This document shows positions 42,728 through 52,368 of a stretch of 64,000 bases of DNA, piece by piece (the stretch's first letter is position 1; each line of letters starts with the position of its first letter). The translations under genes and the position numbers were made by a program. The stretch comes from Pseudomonas chlororaphis (GTDB lineage Bacteria > Pseudomonadota > Gammaproteobacteria > Pseudomonadales > Pseudomonadaceae), in contig CP011020.1 in NCBI GenBank assembly GCA_001023535.1, positions 1,395,001 through 1,459,000 on the forward strand. Reading direction: 5' to 3'. Below the pieces are notes generated by a model. That model saw only the letters and a program-made list of their open reading frames with translations. It ran no database searches and was not told the DNA's origin.

Positions 42728-43695
42728 GCTTCTTCGGGCGGCAGGTCGAGCAGGCGCCGGGCCATCTGCCCGGCGGCGCGCACCAGCGCATCGGTAATGC
42801 CCGGCTCCGAAGCGGCGTGCCCGGCATCGCGGATCACCTGCAGTTCGCTGTTAGGCCAGTTCTGGTGCAGCTCCCAGGCGTTGTCCAGCGGGCAGATGAC
42901 GTCGTAGCGACCGTGCACGATCACGCCCGGCAAATGCGCGATCTTGCCCATGTCGCGGATCAACTGGTTGGGTTCCAGGAAGGCGTTGTTGGTGAAGTAG
43001 TGGCATTCGATCCGGGCGATCGACAGCGCGCGTTGCGGCTCGGAGAATCGATCGACCACCAACGGGTTCGGGCGCAGGGTCGCGGTACGACCCTCCCAGA
43101 TGGACCAGGCCTTGGCGGCGTGCATCTGGGCGATCTGGTCGTTACCGGTCAGGCGCTTGTGGAAGGCGCCCAGCAGGTCGTCGCGCTCGTCCAGCGGGAT
43201 CGGCGCGATGTAGTCCTGCCAGTAGTCGGGGAACAGGCGACTGGCACCGGCCTGGTAGAACCACTCGATTTCCTGCGGGCGGCACAGGAAGATCCCACGC
43301 AGGATCAGGCCATGGACCCGCTCCGGATGCGTCTGGGCGTAGGCCAGGGCCAGGGTCGAGCCCCAGGAGCCGCCGAACAGCACCCACTTCTCGATGCCCA
43401 GGTGCTTGCGAATGCGCTCGAGGTCTTCGACCAGGTCCCAGGTGGTGTTGTTTTCCAGGCTGGCATGGGGCGTGGAGCGCCCGCAGCCACGCTGGTCGAA
43501 GGTGACGATGCGGTACAGGTTCGGGTCGAAATAGCGACGACTCTGGGCATCGCAGCCGGCACCCGGGCCACCGTGAATGAACACCACCGGCAGGCCTTCG
43601 GCAGAGCCGCTTTCATCGACATAGAGCGTGTGGGTTTCATCGACAGCCAGATCGTGCCGGGCATGGGGTTTGATCTGCGGGTACAAAGTCTGCAT
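42724..43695 (-). CDS. pip: Proline iminopeptidase
   Basis: The enzyme removes N-terminal proline from peptides. I start at the ATG at 43695 ([10 protein letters not shown], 323 aa, the family length); a start at 43722 would add nine residues. The alpha/beta hydrolase shows oxyanion motif HGGPGAG, nucleophile elbow GGSWGS and [10 protein letters not shown] with the catalytic His. It leads dtd. Confidence 0.94.
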   Translation of the reverse strand: MQTLYPQIKPHARHDLAVDETHTLYVDESGSAEGLPVVFIHGGPGAGCDAQSRRYFDPNLYRIVTFDQRGCGRSTPHASLENNTTWDLVEDLERIRKHLGIEKWVLFGGSWGSTLALAYAQTHPERVHGLILRGIFLCRPQEIEWFYQAGASRLFPDYWQDYIAPIPLDERDDLLGAFHKRLTGNDQIAQMHAAKAWSIWEGRTATLRPNPLVVDRFSEPQRALSIARIECHYFTNNAFLEPNQLIRDMGKIAHLPGVIVHGRYDVICPLDNAWELHQNWPNSELQVIRDAGHAASEPGITDALVRAAGQMARRLLDLPPEEA

Positions 43696-43815
43696 TGCGC
43701 GCTCCGTAAGGGGTCGAGTCATCCCTGTGGGGACTTCTATTTAGTCTGCCGTCCGGCATCATAAACCCGAATGACCTTAATGAGCATGCCCCCTGCCCCA
43801 AACAATAGAGAACCT

Positions 43816-43929
43816 TGTGGCGAGGGGATTCATCCCCGCTGGGTCGCGAAGCGGCCCCGACAATGCACGAGCCGCACCCACCATTTGGGACTGCTGCGCA
43901 GTCCAACGGGGATGAATCCCCTCGCCACA
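43816..43929. repeat. Large palindromic repeat, GGGGATTCATCCCC subtype
   Basis: TGTGGCGAGGGGATTCATCC is mirrored by GGATGAATCCCCTCGCCACA, with a variable middle of about 60 bases. It occupies the gap between hutG and pip. Confidence 0.85.
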
Positions 43930-43947
43930 CAGGCAGCGCGATAACCT

Positions 43948-44751
43948 TTATTTTTTATAAGTCTCCCGCCCCCAAGCCAGTAGGCCCTCGAGCAACTCCC
44001 GGATGACCACCCGGGTCGGCGCCGCGAGGTCGGCCCGATAGCTGAACGGCTCGAACTCTTCCATGTAGGTGCTCTGGCACAGTTCCAGTTGCACGGCGTG
44101 GATGTTTTCGGCCGGGTTACCGTAGTGCCGGGTGATGTGCCCGCCCTTGAAGCGCCCGTTGAGCACGTGGGTGAACGCGTCATGACGAGCGCAGATGGCT
44201 TCGAGCTGGCTGGCCAGCCTCGGGTCGCAGCTGGCGCCGTTGAAGGTGCCGAGGTTGAAGTCCGGCAGCTTGCCGTCGAACAGGTGCGGGATCACCGAGC
44301 GGATCGAGTGGGCGTCGAACAGCAATGCGTAGCCGAACTCGGCCTTGAGCCGCGCCAGCTCCTGTTGCAAGGCCTGGTGATAAGGCATCCAGACCTGCTC
44401 CAGGTACCGGGCCCGCTCCTCGGCGGACGGTTCCTGCCCTTCACGGAACAACGGCACGCCATCGAACAGCGTCGCCGGGTACAGCCCCGTGGTGGCGCCC
44501 ACGTACATCGGCTTGTCGTCGGCGGGACGGTTCAGGTCGACGACAAAACGCGAATACTCGCCAGCCAGGGTGCTGGCGCCCAGTTCGGCGGCAAAGTCGT
44601 AGAGCCTGGGGATGTGCCAGTCGGTGTCCGGCAGGCTCCGGGCCTCGGCGATCAACCCGGCCTCCACCGCCGGCGTCAGGCGCAAGCCCGCGTGGGGCAT
44701 GCTGATCAACAGCGGCACGCGCCCCTGGGTGAAATTCAGGACCTTTTCCAC
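43948..44751 (-). CDS. hutG: N-formylglutamate deformylase
   Basis: HutG hydrolyses N-formylglutamate to glutamate and formate, the last step of the five-step hut route that HutF makes necessary. I start at the GTG at 44751 (267 aa), with GAGGAG 7 bases before it; an in-frame TTG at 44766 overlaps that Shine-Dalgarno and the hutI stop. Motifs are LISMPHAG, VVDLNRPADD and LLFDAHSIRS. It is the last gene of hutH-hutI-hutG. Confidence 0.95.
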   Translation of the reverse strand: MEKVLNFTQGRVPLLISMPHAGLRLTPAVEAGLIAEARSLPDTDWHIPRLYDFAAELGASTLAGEYSRFVVDLNRPADDKPMYVGATTGLYPATLFDGVPLFREGQEPSAEERARYLEQVWMPYHQALQQELARLKAEFGYALLFDAHSIRSVIPHLFDGKLPDFNLGTFNGASCDPRLASQLEAICARHDAFTHVLNGRFKGGHITRHYGNPAENIHAVQLELCQSTYMEEFEPFSYRADLAAPTRVVIRELLEGLLAWGRETYKK

Positions 44752-44762
44752 AAGCGTTCTCC

Positions 44763-45965
44763 TCAATCGATTTCAACGCCGTGACGCACGACGCGTTTTT
44801 CCAGTTCGCCCCCGAGCCAGTACGACAGGTCGGCCGGGCGATCGATGTGCCAGGCGACGAAGTCGGCCACCTTGCCGGCTTCCAGCGAACCGTGGGTCCG
44901 GGCCATGCCCAAGGCCTGGGCGGCGTGAATCGTCACGCCGGCCAGGGCTTCTTCCGGGGTCATCCGAAAGCAGGTGCAGGCCATGTTCAACATCAGGCGC
45001 ACCGACAGCGCCGGCGAGGTGCCAGGGTTGAGATCGCTGGCCACGGCGATCTTCACGCCGTGCCGGCGCAGGGCATCCATCGGCGGCAGTTGGGTTTCAC
45101 GCAGGAAATAGAACGCCCCCGGCAACAACACCGCTACCGTGCCGGATTCGGCCATGGCGATGGCGTCGTCCTCGGTCATGAACTCCAGGTGATCGGCCGA
45201 CAGCGCCTGGTAACGGGCCGCCAGGCTCGAACCGTGCAACGACGACAACTGCTCGGCATGCAGCTTCACCGGCAGCCCCAGTTGTTGCGCGGTAATGAAC
45301 ACCCGCTCTACCTGCGCCGGGGAAAACGCCAGGTACTCGCAAAAGGCATCCACCGCATCCACCAGCCCCTCGGCCGCCAGGGCCGGGAGCATGACGGCGC
45401 AGATGTGCTCGATGTAGTCATCGGCGCGATCTTTGTATTCCGGTGGCAAGGCATGGGCCGCCAGGCAGGTGCTGCGCACGCTCACCGGCAACTCGGCGCC
45501 CAGACGACGAATGACCCGCAGGATCTTGCGCTCGCTGGCCAGGTCCAGGCCGTAACCGGACTTGATTTCCACCGTGGTCACGCCGTCGCGCAGCAGGCTC
45601 TTCAGGCGCTTGGCGGCGCTGGCGAACAGTTCCTCTTCGCTGGCGGCGCGGGTCGCGCGCACGGTGCTGGCGATGCCACCACCGGCCGCGGCGATGTCGG
45701 CGTAGCTGACCCCTTGCAGGCGCTGCTCGAACTCACCGCTGCGGTTGCCGCCGAACACCGTGTGGGTGTGGCAGTCGATCAGTCCCGGCGTGACCCAGGC
45801 GCCCTTGAGGTCGTTGACCGCCGGATAGTCGCCGGCCGGCAGTTCTGCGCGCGGGCCGATCCAATGAATGTGTTCGCCCTGGGTGACGATGGCGGCGTCT
45901 TCGATGATCGCGTAGACGCCCTGGGCCATGGTCGCGGCGTGGCAGTTTTGCCAGAGGGTTTTCAT
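44763..45965 (-). CDS. hutI: Imidazolonepropionase
   Basis: HutI opens the imidazolone ring to give formiminoglutamate. The 400-residue amidohydrolase has the HxH metal motif in [10 protein letters not shown] (about 70), VEIKSGYGL, and H and D ligands in the [10 protein letters not shown] and [10 protein letters not shown] segments. A REP cluster separates it from hutH; hutG follows at 11 bases. Confidence 0.96.
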   Translation of the reverse strand: MKTLWQNCHAATMAQGVYAIIEDAAIVTQGEHIHWIGPRAELPAGDYPAVNDLKGAWVTPGLIDCHTHTVFGGNRSGEFEQRLQGVSYADIAAAGGGIASTVRATRAASEEELFASAAKRLKSLLRDGVTTVEIKSGYGLDLASERKILRVIRRLGAELPVSVRSTCLAAHALPPEYKDRADDYIEHICAVMLPALAAEGLVDAVDAFCEYLAFSPAQVERVFITAQQLGLPVKLHAEQLSSLHGSSLAARYQALSADHLEFMTEDDAIAMAESGTVAVLLPGAFYFLRETQLPPMDALRRHGVKIAVASDLNPGTSPALSVRLMLNMACTCFRMTPEEALAGVTIHAAQALGMARTHGSLEAGKVADFVAWHIDRPADLSYWLGGELEKRVVRHGVEID

Positions 45966-45992
45966 CCCGGTTTCCTCGAATTATTCAAGATC

Positions 45993-46126
45993 GATTCGCG
46001 AGCAGGCTCGCTCCCACAAGGACTGCACAGAACCTGTGGGAGCGGGCTTGCTCGCGAAGACGGCGGCACATTCGACATTGATGCAAGCTGATCCTGCGCT
46101 TTCGCGAGCAAGCCCGCTCCCACAGG
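45993..46126. repeat. Cluster of three REP units
   Basis: A minus-oriented unit (45993-46018) is followed by a convergent doublet (46034-46126): CTGTGGGAGCGGGCTTGCTC and its mirror. It fills most of the 207 bases between hutH and hutI and could affect transcript stability between them. Confidence 0.85.
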
Positions 46127-46172
46127 TATCGAATAGGATCAACATCATGTGTGCTTGCTCGCGATGGTGTCC

Positions 46173-47705
46173 TTACAGGCTCGGCAACAACTGCGCCGTG
46201 ACCAACTCGTTCAGGCACCGACTCGCCAACAGCTCACTGGCGGCATTGATGTCCGGCGCAAAGAAGCGGTCCTTCTCATAAAACGGCACTTCTGCACGCA
46301 GCAGGCCACGGGCCTGCTCCAGCTTCGGCGAGGTCTTCAGGCCGCCGCGCAGGTCCAGGCCCTGGCACGCCGCCAGCCATTCCACCGCGAGAATCCCGCG
46401 GGTGTTCTCAGCCATCTCCCACAGACGCTTGCCAGCGGCCGGGGCCATGGAAACGTGGTCTTCCTGGTTGGCCGAGGTCGGCAGGCTGTCCACCGAATGA
46501 GGATGGGACAGCGCCTTGTTCTCGCTCGCCAGGGCCGCCGCGGTGACCTGGGCAATCATGAAGCCGGAGTTGACCCCGCCATTGCCCACCAGGAACGGCG
46601 GCAACTGCGACATGTGCTTGTCCATCATCAGCGAAATGCGGCGCTCGCTGAGCGAGCCGATTTCCGCGATCGCCAGGGCCATGTTGTCGGCGGCCATGGC
46701 CACCGGTTCGGCGTGGAAGTTGCCGCCGGAAATCACGTCACCTTCGGCGGCGAACACCAGCGGGTTGTCCGACACGGCGTTGGCTTCGATCACCAGCACC
46801 TCGGCGGCCTGGCGGAACTGGGTCAGGCACGCGCCCATCACTTGCGGTTGGCAGCGCAGGGAATATGGGTCCTGGACCTTGTCGCAGTTCTGGTGCGAGG
46901 CGGAGATTTCGCTGCGCTCGCCCAGCAAGTCGCGGTACGCCGCGGCGGCGTCGATCTGGCCTTTCTGGCCACGGGCGGCATGAATGCGGGCATCGAACGG
47001 CGAGCGCGAGCCGAGCACCGCTTCCACGGTCAGGCTGCCCAGGGCCAGGGCGCCGGCGAACAGGTCTTCGCCTTCGAACAGGCCACGCAGGGCGAACGCG
47101 GTGGACACCTGAGTGCCATTGAGCAGCGCCAGGCCTTCTTTCGCGGCCAGGGTCAGCGGTGCGAGACCGGCAACTTTCAAGGCCTCGACGGCCGGCAGCC
47201 ATTCGCCTTTATAACGGGCCTTACCTTCGCCCAGCAGCACCAAGGACATGTGAGCCAGCGGCGCCAGGTCACCGGAAGCCCCGACCGAACCCTTGAGCGG
47301 GATGTGCGGATACACCTGGGCATTGACCAGCGCGATCAGCGCATCGATCACCTGCCGGCGAATGCCGGAAAAACCCCGGCTCAGGCTGTTGACCTTGAGC
47401 ACCATGATCAACCGCACCAGCGCATCACTGATCGGCTCGCCCACACCGGCGGCATGGGACAGCACGAGCGAGCGCTGCAGGTTTTCCAGATCTTCGCTGG
47501 CAATGCGGGTCGAGGCCAGCAGGCCGAAACCGGTGTTGATACCGTAGGCGGTGCGGTTCTCGGCGAGGATCTGCTCCACGCACGCCACGCTGGCTTCGAT
47601 TTGCGCCGATGCACTGGCGTCGAGGCTCAGTGTCACCGGCTGCTGATAGATGTCACGCAATTGAGCCAGGCTCAGTTGGCCGGGGATCAAGTTCAACGCT
47701 GTCAT
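46173..47705 (-). CDS. hutH: Histidine ammonia-lyase
   Basis: HutH deaminates histidine to urocanate. I start at the ATG at 47705 ([10 protein letters not shown], 510 aa), with AGGA upstream; the frame is open to 47771 without support. The MIO-forming A143-S144-G145 is present in [14 protein letters not shown], and catalytic tyrosines are in [10 protein letters not shown] (Y54) and QDPYSLR. This is the copy with every catalytic residue I can check, so it should be the working histidase. It corresponds to hutH2 of P. fluorescens SBW25. Confidence 0.96.
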   Translation of the reverse strand: MTALNLIPGQLSLAQLRDIYQQPVTLSLDASASAQIEASVACVEQILAENRTAYGINTGFGLLASTRIASEDLENLQRSLVLSHAAGVGEPISDALVRLIMVLKVNSLSRGFSGIRRQVIDALIALVNAQVYPHIPLKGSVGASGDLAPLAHMSLVLLGEGKARYKGEWLPAVEALKVAGLAPLTLAAKEGLALLNGTQVSTAFALRGLFEGEDLFAGALALGSLTVEAVLGSRSPFDARIHAARGQKGQIDAAAAYRDLLGERSEISASHQNCDKVQDPYSLRCQPQVMGACLTQFRQAAEVLVIEANAVSDNPLVFAAEGDVISGGNFHAEPVAMAADNMALAIAEIGSLSERRISLMMDKHMSQLPPFLVGNGGVNSGFMIAQVTAAALASENKALSHPHSVDSLPTSANQEDHVSMAPAAGKRLWEMAENTRGILAVEWLAACQGLDLRGGLKTSPKLEQARGLLRAEVPFYEKDRFFAPDINAASELLASRCLNELVTAQLLPSL

Positions 47706-47831
47706 TTCCTGCTCCTTTTGAGAGTTTTTATGTATCCGCCAGTCGCTCCGGAATGTTCCGTTATCCGTCACCTTCGCTTTGTGGGCGATGCCTTGTGGGC
47801 AAGAGGTGCCTTGGCACGCTGGCGGTTGTGT

Positions 47832-49355
47832 TCAATTCATATTCGGTAACGCGTCATGCAGCACGTAGGGGTCCTTCAGCAACGCGGCGGCACTGGCGAT
47901 GTCGGGCGCCAACCAGCGGTCCTGGTCGTAGGGCGGAACCCGTTCACGCAGCAGTTGCCAGGCAACGCCGGTGCCGGCGCCGAAGCGTTGGCCCTTGAGA
48001 AATTCGAAGGCCTGGGCCGCCAGCAGGTACTCGATGGCAAGGATCTGCGTGCAGTTTTCCAATACGCCGTGCAGCTTCAAGGCCGCGTTGGTGCCCATGC
48101 TCAGGTGATCTTCCTGCAGACCCGAGGTCACGTAGTTATCGAGCACCGCCGGTTGCGCCAACTGACGGTTCTGCGCACACAAAGAGGCGGCGACGTACTG
48201 CACGATCATCATCCCCGAGTTCACGCCGGGGTTGGCCACCAGGAACGCCGGCAGGCCGCTGACGTGCGGGTTGATCAAGCGGTCGAGGCGGCGCTCGGCG
48301 ATGGAGCCGATTTCCGCCATGGCAATCGCCAGCAGGTCCGCCGCCAAGGCCACCGATTGGCCGTGGGGGTTGGCCTGGGACATGACCCGGAAGTTTTCCG
48401 GCGTACCCAGCAACAGCGGGTTATCGGTGACCGCGTTGAGTTCGGTTTCGATCTGCTGCCGGGCATGCGCCAACTGGTCGCGAGCGGCCCCGTGCACCTG
48501 GGGGATCGAGCGGATGCTCAAGGCATCCTGGGTGCGAATGCCCAGGCTCGAGGCAATCACTTCGCTGCCGTCGAGCAAGGCGCGCAAATTGGCCCCGACC
48601 TGCTGCATGCCGGGGTGCGGCTTGAGGGCGATGATCTCGGCGTCGAACGCGGCAATCTGTCCGCGCTGGGCCTCGAAGCTCATGGCGCCGACGACATCGG
48701 CCCATTGCACCAGGCGCGTCGCATCGGCCAGGGCCAGGCAACTCAAGCCGGTCATGCATGGCGTGCCGTTGACCAGGCACAAACCGTCCTTGGCCCCCAG
48801 TTGCACCGGTTGCAGGCCTTCGGCAGCCAGGGCCTGTTGCGCCGGAACGATTTGCCCGCGGTAGCTGACCTGCCCAACACCCAGCAGGGCAATGCTGATG
48901 TGGGCCATGTGGGTCAGGTAACCCACCGACCCCTGGGACGGCACTTGCGGGGTGATGCCGCGATTGAGCAACGCCAGCAGCGCTTCGACCACCCGGCGAT
49001 GAATACCGGACTTGCCCTGGCTGTAGTTGAGGATGGCGGCGCAGAGAATCGCCCGCGCCTGCTCATCGGCCAGCGGCGCGCCGACGCCACAGGCATGGCT
49101 GAGCAAGGTGTTGCGCGACAGCTGGCTGAGTTGTTCGTCCTTGAGCGAGACATTGCATAAGGCCCCCAGGCCGGTGTTGACGCCATAGGCGCGCTCGCCG
49201 CTTTCGACGATGCGCTGCACGATGGCCTGGGCATTGTCGATCCGCGCCCAGGCCTGGGCCGACAGCTCAAGCGGAGCGCCGAAACGGGCGACGGCGACCA
49301 CGTCCTGCCAACGCAGGGGGACATCGGCGATGATGATTTTTTCAGCCTGGGACAT
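47832..49355 (-). CDS. Histidase paralogue lacking the MIO-forming Ala-Ser-Gly (probable pseudoenzyme)
   Basis: This 507-residue aromatic amino acid lyase family protein is related to HutH over its full length. I start at the ATG at 49355, with GAGG 6 bases upstream. The first catalytic Tyr (Y57 in AYGVNTGLG), His (SHACGVG) and Asn (VNGTP) are kept. But the segment reads QGSVGYLTHMAHIS (141-154), exactly three residues shorter than [16 protein letters not shown], so Ala-Ser-Gly is missing. The second catalytic Tyr is L279 (QDALSIR against QDPYSLR). It should not make the MIO cofactor. It lies where hutH1 sits in SBW25, beside the hutXWV transporter. Confidence 0.88.
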   Translation of the reverse strand: MSQAEKIIIADVPLRWQDVVAVARFGAPLELSAQAWARIDNAQAIVQRIVESGERAYGVNTGLGALCNVSLKDEQLSQLSRNTLLSHACGVGAPLADEQARAILCAAILNYSQGKSGIHRRVVEALLALLNRGITPQVPSQGSVGYLTHMAHISIALLGVGQVSYRGQIVPAQQALAAEGLQPVQLGAKDGLCLVNGTPCMTGLSCLALADATRLVQWADVVGAMSFEAQRGQIAAFDAEIIALKPHPGMQQVGANLRALLDGSEVIASSLGIRTQDALSIRSIPQVHGAARDQLAHARQQIETELNAVTDNPLLLGTPENFRVMSQANPHGQSVALAADLLAIAMAEIGSIAERRLDRLINPHVSGLPAFLVANPGVNSGMMIVQYVAASLCAQNRQLAQPAVLDNYVTSGLQEDHLSMGTNAALKLHGVLENCTQILAIEYLLAAQAFEFLKGQRFGAGTGVAWQLLRERVPPYDQDRWLAPDIASAAALLKDPYVLHDALPNMN

Positions 49356-49406
49356 CTTCAACCTCATCTGTACAACTTGAATATTGATGCACCTTTGCCG
49401 ACGCCT

Positions 49407-49430
49407 TCGCGAGCAAGCTCGCTCCCACAG
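49407..49430 (-). repeat. Single REP unit
   Basis: CGCGAGCAAGCTCGCTCCCA appears once, just upstream of the hutH paralogue. Confidence 0.7.
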
Positions 49431-49456
49431 AGTACGCATTCCAGGGTGGGGCGCTG

Positions 49457-49550
49457 TTGTGGCGAGGGAGCTTGCTCCCGCTCGGGCGCGAAGCGGCCGC
49501 CTCTTCGGGTCTGCTGCGCAGCCCAGCGGGAGCAAGCTCCCTCGCCACAA
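49457..49550. repeat. Large palindromic repeat, GGGAGCTTGCTCCC subtype
   Basis: TTGTGGCGAGGGAGCTTGCT is mirrored by AGCAAGCTCCCTCGCCACAA. Symmetry extends outward (GGGCGCTG / CAGCGCACC). It lies between hutV and the hutH paralogue. Confidence 0.85.
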
Positions 49551-49579
49551 CAGCGCACCCGCCACAATCGCACATGGAC

Positions 49580-50410
49580 CTAAACCACCGCCGCCCGGCG
49601 CTGCACGAACCGATCGACATACTCATCCGCCGGCGAGTGCAGGATCTCTCGCGGCGTGCCGACCTGGATCAGCTTGCCGTCCTTGAGGATCGCGATGCGG
49701 TTGCCGATGCGCACGGCTTCGTCGAGGTCGTGGGTGATGAACACGATGGTCTTGTGCAGGGTCTTTTGCAGCTCCAGCAACTGGTCCTGCATTTCCGCGC
49801 GGATCAGCGGGTCGAGGGCGCTGAAGGCCTCGTCCATCAGGATAATGTCGGTGTCCGCCGCCAACGCTCGGGCCAGGCCCACGCGCTGGCGCATGCCACC
49901 GGAGAGCTGGTGCGGGTATTTGTTCTCGTAGCCCTTCAGGCCCACGGTGTTGATCCAGTGCAGCGCCCGCTCGGTACAGACTTGCTTGCTTTCGCCGCGC
50001 ACCTTCAAGCCGTAGGCGACGTTGTCCAGCACGCTCTTGTGGGGCAGCAGGCCGAAGCTCTGGAACACCATGCTGATCTTGTGCCGGCGAAATTCGCGCA
50101 GGGCGTCCATGTCCAGTTGCAGGATGTCCTCGCCGTCCACCAGGATCGCGCCGCTGGTGGGGTCGATCAGCCGGTTGAAATGGCGCACCAGGGTGGACTT
50201 GCCCGAGCCGGACAGGCCCATGATCACGAAGATTTCGCCGGTGCCGATGCTCAGCGACAGGTCGTTGACCCCGACCACGCAACCGGTTTCGGCCAGCACC
50301 TGGTCCTTGGTCTTGTTCTGGCGGATCAGGTCCAGGGCGTCCTTGGGGCGATTGCCGAAGATCTTGAAGACGTTCTTGACTTCGATTTTGCTGATGGCGG
50401 TGTTGTTCAT
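49580..50410 (-). CDS. hutV: Histidine ABC transporter ATP-binding protein (glycine-betaine/choline type)
   Basis: This 276-residue ATPase powers the HutXWV importer. It has Walker [10 protein letters not shown] (about 63), ABC signature [15 protein letters not shown] (about 166), Walker [15 protein letters not shown] and H-loop FITHDLDEA. It belongs to the ProV/OpuAA branch but lacks a C-terminal CBS pair, as is common for HutV. It overlaps hutW by 4 bases. Confidence 0.92.
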   Translation of the reverse strand: MNNTAISKIEVKNVFKIFGNRPKDALDLIRQNKTKDQVLAETGCVVGVNDLSLSIGTGEIFVIMGLSGSGKSTLVRHFNRLIDPTSGAILVDGEDILQLDMDALREFRRHKISMVFQSFGLLPHKSVLDNVAYGLKVRGESKQVCTERALHWINTVGLKGYENKYPHQLSGGMRQRVGLARALAADTDIILMDEAFSALDPLIRAEMQDQLLELQKTLHKTIVFITHDLDEAVRIGNRIAILKDGKLIQVGTPREILHSPADEYVDRFVQRRAAVV

Positions 50411-51258
50411 TTGCTCACCTCATGCCGAGGGCGACCATAGGCCTGGGTAATGCGGTCGATGACCACGGCGAGAATCACGATGGCGAGGCCGGCTTCCAAG
50501 CCGCGTCCGACGTTGAGGGTCTGGATGCCCACCAGCACGTCTTCGCCCAAGCCACGGGCACCGATCATCGAGGCGATGACCACCATCGACAGGGCCATCA
50601 TGGTGGTCTGGTTGATCCCGGCCATGATGCTCGGCAGGGCCAGGGGCAGTTGCACGCCGAACAGCTGTTGCCAGCGGTTGGCGCCGAAGGCATTGATGGC
50701 TTCCATCACTTCGCCGTCCACCTGGCGGATGCCCAGGTCGGTCAGGCGAATCAGGGGCGGCGCGGCATAGATCACCGTGGCGAAGATCGCCGGGACCTTG
50801 CCCAGGCCGAACAACATCAGCACCGGAATCAGGTACACGAAGCTGGGCATGGTCTGCATGATGTCCAGCAACGGCATCAGCACCGAGCGCAGGCGGTTGC
50901 TGCGCGCCGAGAGGATGCCCAGCGGAATGCCGATCAACACCGAGATCAGCGTCGCGACCAGCATCAACGCGAGGGTCTGCATCAGTTTGTCCCACAGGCC
51001 CACCGCGCCCACCAGGAACAACAGGCCGACGATCACCGCCGTGGCCACGACCTTGCGCGTGGCGTGCCAGGCAATGCCACCGACGATGGCCAGCATCAAC
51101 CACCACGGCGCCAGGCGCAGCAGGCCTTCGAGGTTGACGATGGCCCACAGCAACGTGTCGGAGATGTGCCGGAACACATCGCCATAGTTGGTCACCAGCG
51201 AATCGACCCAACCGTTGACCCAGTCGGCGATGGAAAAGGTAAAGCTTTCGGGAAACAT
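50407..51258 (-). CDS. hutW: Histidine ABC transporter permease
   Basis: This 283-residue inner-membrane permease has about six transmembrane helices and the BPD-type motif [26 protein letters not shown], which contacts the ATPase. It is of the ProW/OpuAB type. It is second in hutX-W-V, overlapping hutV. Confidence 0.92.
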   Translation of the reverse strand: MFPESFTFSIADWVNGWVDSLVTNYGDVFRHISDTLLWAIVNLEGLLRLAPWWLMLAIVGGIAWHATRKVVATAVIVGLLFLVGAVGLWDKLMQTLALMLVATLISVLIGIPLGILSARSNRLRSVLMPLLDIMQTMPSFVYLIPVLMLFGLGKVPAIFATVIYAAPPLIRLTDLGIRQVDGEVMEAINAFGANRWQQLFGVQLPLALPSIMAGINQTTMMALSMVVIASMIGARGLGEDVLVGIQTLNVGRGLEAGLAIVILAVVIDRITQAYGRPRHEVSK

Positions 51259-51329
51259 AAGAGACTCTCGATCAAAGGGATGCGGTGAACGTCCCGGCCA
51301 GCCCTGTGGTTGGCCGGGAAGAATTCGAC

Positions 51330-52298
51330 CTACAGAGCCGCGTCGATTTTCTTGGCAGCGTCTTCACTGACCCAGGCGTGCCAGACTTCAGGATGTTCCT
51401 TCAGGAAGATCTTCGCCAGTTTTGGCGACTCGATCCGCTCTTTGGCCATGCGCCCCAGGTTCTGGTTCAGGATATCGATGGGCAGGTTGACCTTTTCCAG
51501 TACCGCGACCAGGTCCGGTGCCTCGTCGTGGAACGTCTTGGACAGGCCGACCTTGATGCTCACGCTCTTGTCCACGCCCGGTTTTTCTTCCAGTTTTACC
51601 AGGTCCACCTGGCCCATCAGCGGCGTGGGCGACCAGTAGTAGAACAGGATCGGCTCGCCACGCTTGTAGCTCGACAGCACGGCGGCATCCAGCGCCGGGC
51701 CGGTACCAGGGCGGAAGTTGGTATAGGTGTTTTCCAGGCCATAGCTTTTCAGCATTTCGCTGTTGTCCAGCTCGCAGGTCCAACCGGCCGGGCAATTGTA
51801 GAAGCGGCCCTTGGACGGTTCTTCCGGGTCCTTGAACACGGCGGCGTACTGGCCCAGGTCGGCAATGTTCTTCAGGCCCGGTGCCTTGGCTTCGAGCTTG
51901 CGCTTGGCATCGCCTTCCACCACGTAGCGCGGCACGTACCAACCCTCGATGGCGCCCACCACCGGCGCCCCGACGCCGACCACCTTGCCGGCCTTCTCGG
52001 CCTTGTTCCAGACCTCGCTGCGGCCGACCCACTCTTCGGCAAACACCTGGATGTCGTTGCTGCTCAGGGCGTTTTCCATGGTGATGGAGTTACCCGGCAG
52101 GCTGTCGGTCTTGCAGCCGTAGCCTTTTTCCAACACCACTTGCAGGACGTCGGTCAGCAGCATGCCGCTTTCCCAGTTCAGGCCGGCGAACTTCACCGGT
52201 TTGCCCGACTCGCACCAACCCGCCGCTTGCGTGGCGCCGGCACTGGCCAGCAGGCCCATGGAAAGCAACGTGGTCAGCAGGGTCTTGTTCGATTTCAT
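51330..52298 (-). CDS. hutX: Histidine ABC transporter substrate-binding protein
   Basis: This 322-residue periplasmic binding protein has a signal peptide (about 1-27, ending ATQAAG) followed by an OpuAC-like domain (WCESGKPVKFAGLNWESG, LLTDVLQVVLEKGYG). The disulfide-type cysteines CPAGWTC are visible about residue 175. Histidine specificity is inferred from its place in the hut locus. Confidence 0.9.
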   Translation of the reverse strand: MKSNKTLLTTLLSMGLLASAGATQAAGWCESGKPVKFAGLNWESGMLLTDVLQVVLEKGYGCKTDSLPGNSITMENALSSNDIQVFAEEWVGRSEVWNKAEKAGKVVGVGAPVVGAIEGWYVPRYVVEGDAKRKLEAKAPGLKNIADLGQYAAVFKDPEEPSKGRFYNCPAGWTCELDNSEMLKSYGLENTYTNFRPGTGPALDAAVLSSYKRGEPILFYYWSPTPLMGQVDLVKLEEKPGVDKSVSIKVGLSKTFHDEAPDLVAVLEKVNLPIDILNQNLGRMAKERIESPKLAKIFLKEHPEVWHAWVSEDAAKKIDAAL

Positions 52299-52368
52299 TG
52301 TGTGACGCTCCTAATCATTTGAGTTGGCTTACGGCAGTCAAGAGGCATCCAGCCCTGTCAACGTCCCA

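Noticed and set aside
47832..49355. Annotating this gene as a second active histidine ammonia-lyase
   Set aside because: The Ala-Ser-Gly needed for MIO is missing and a catalytic Tyr is replaced, so an active-lyase label is not supported.
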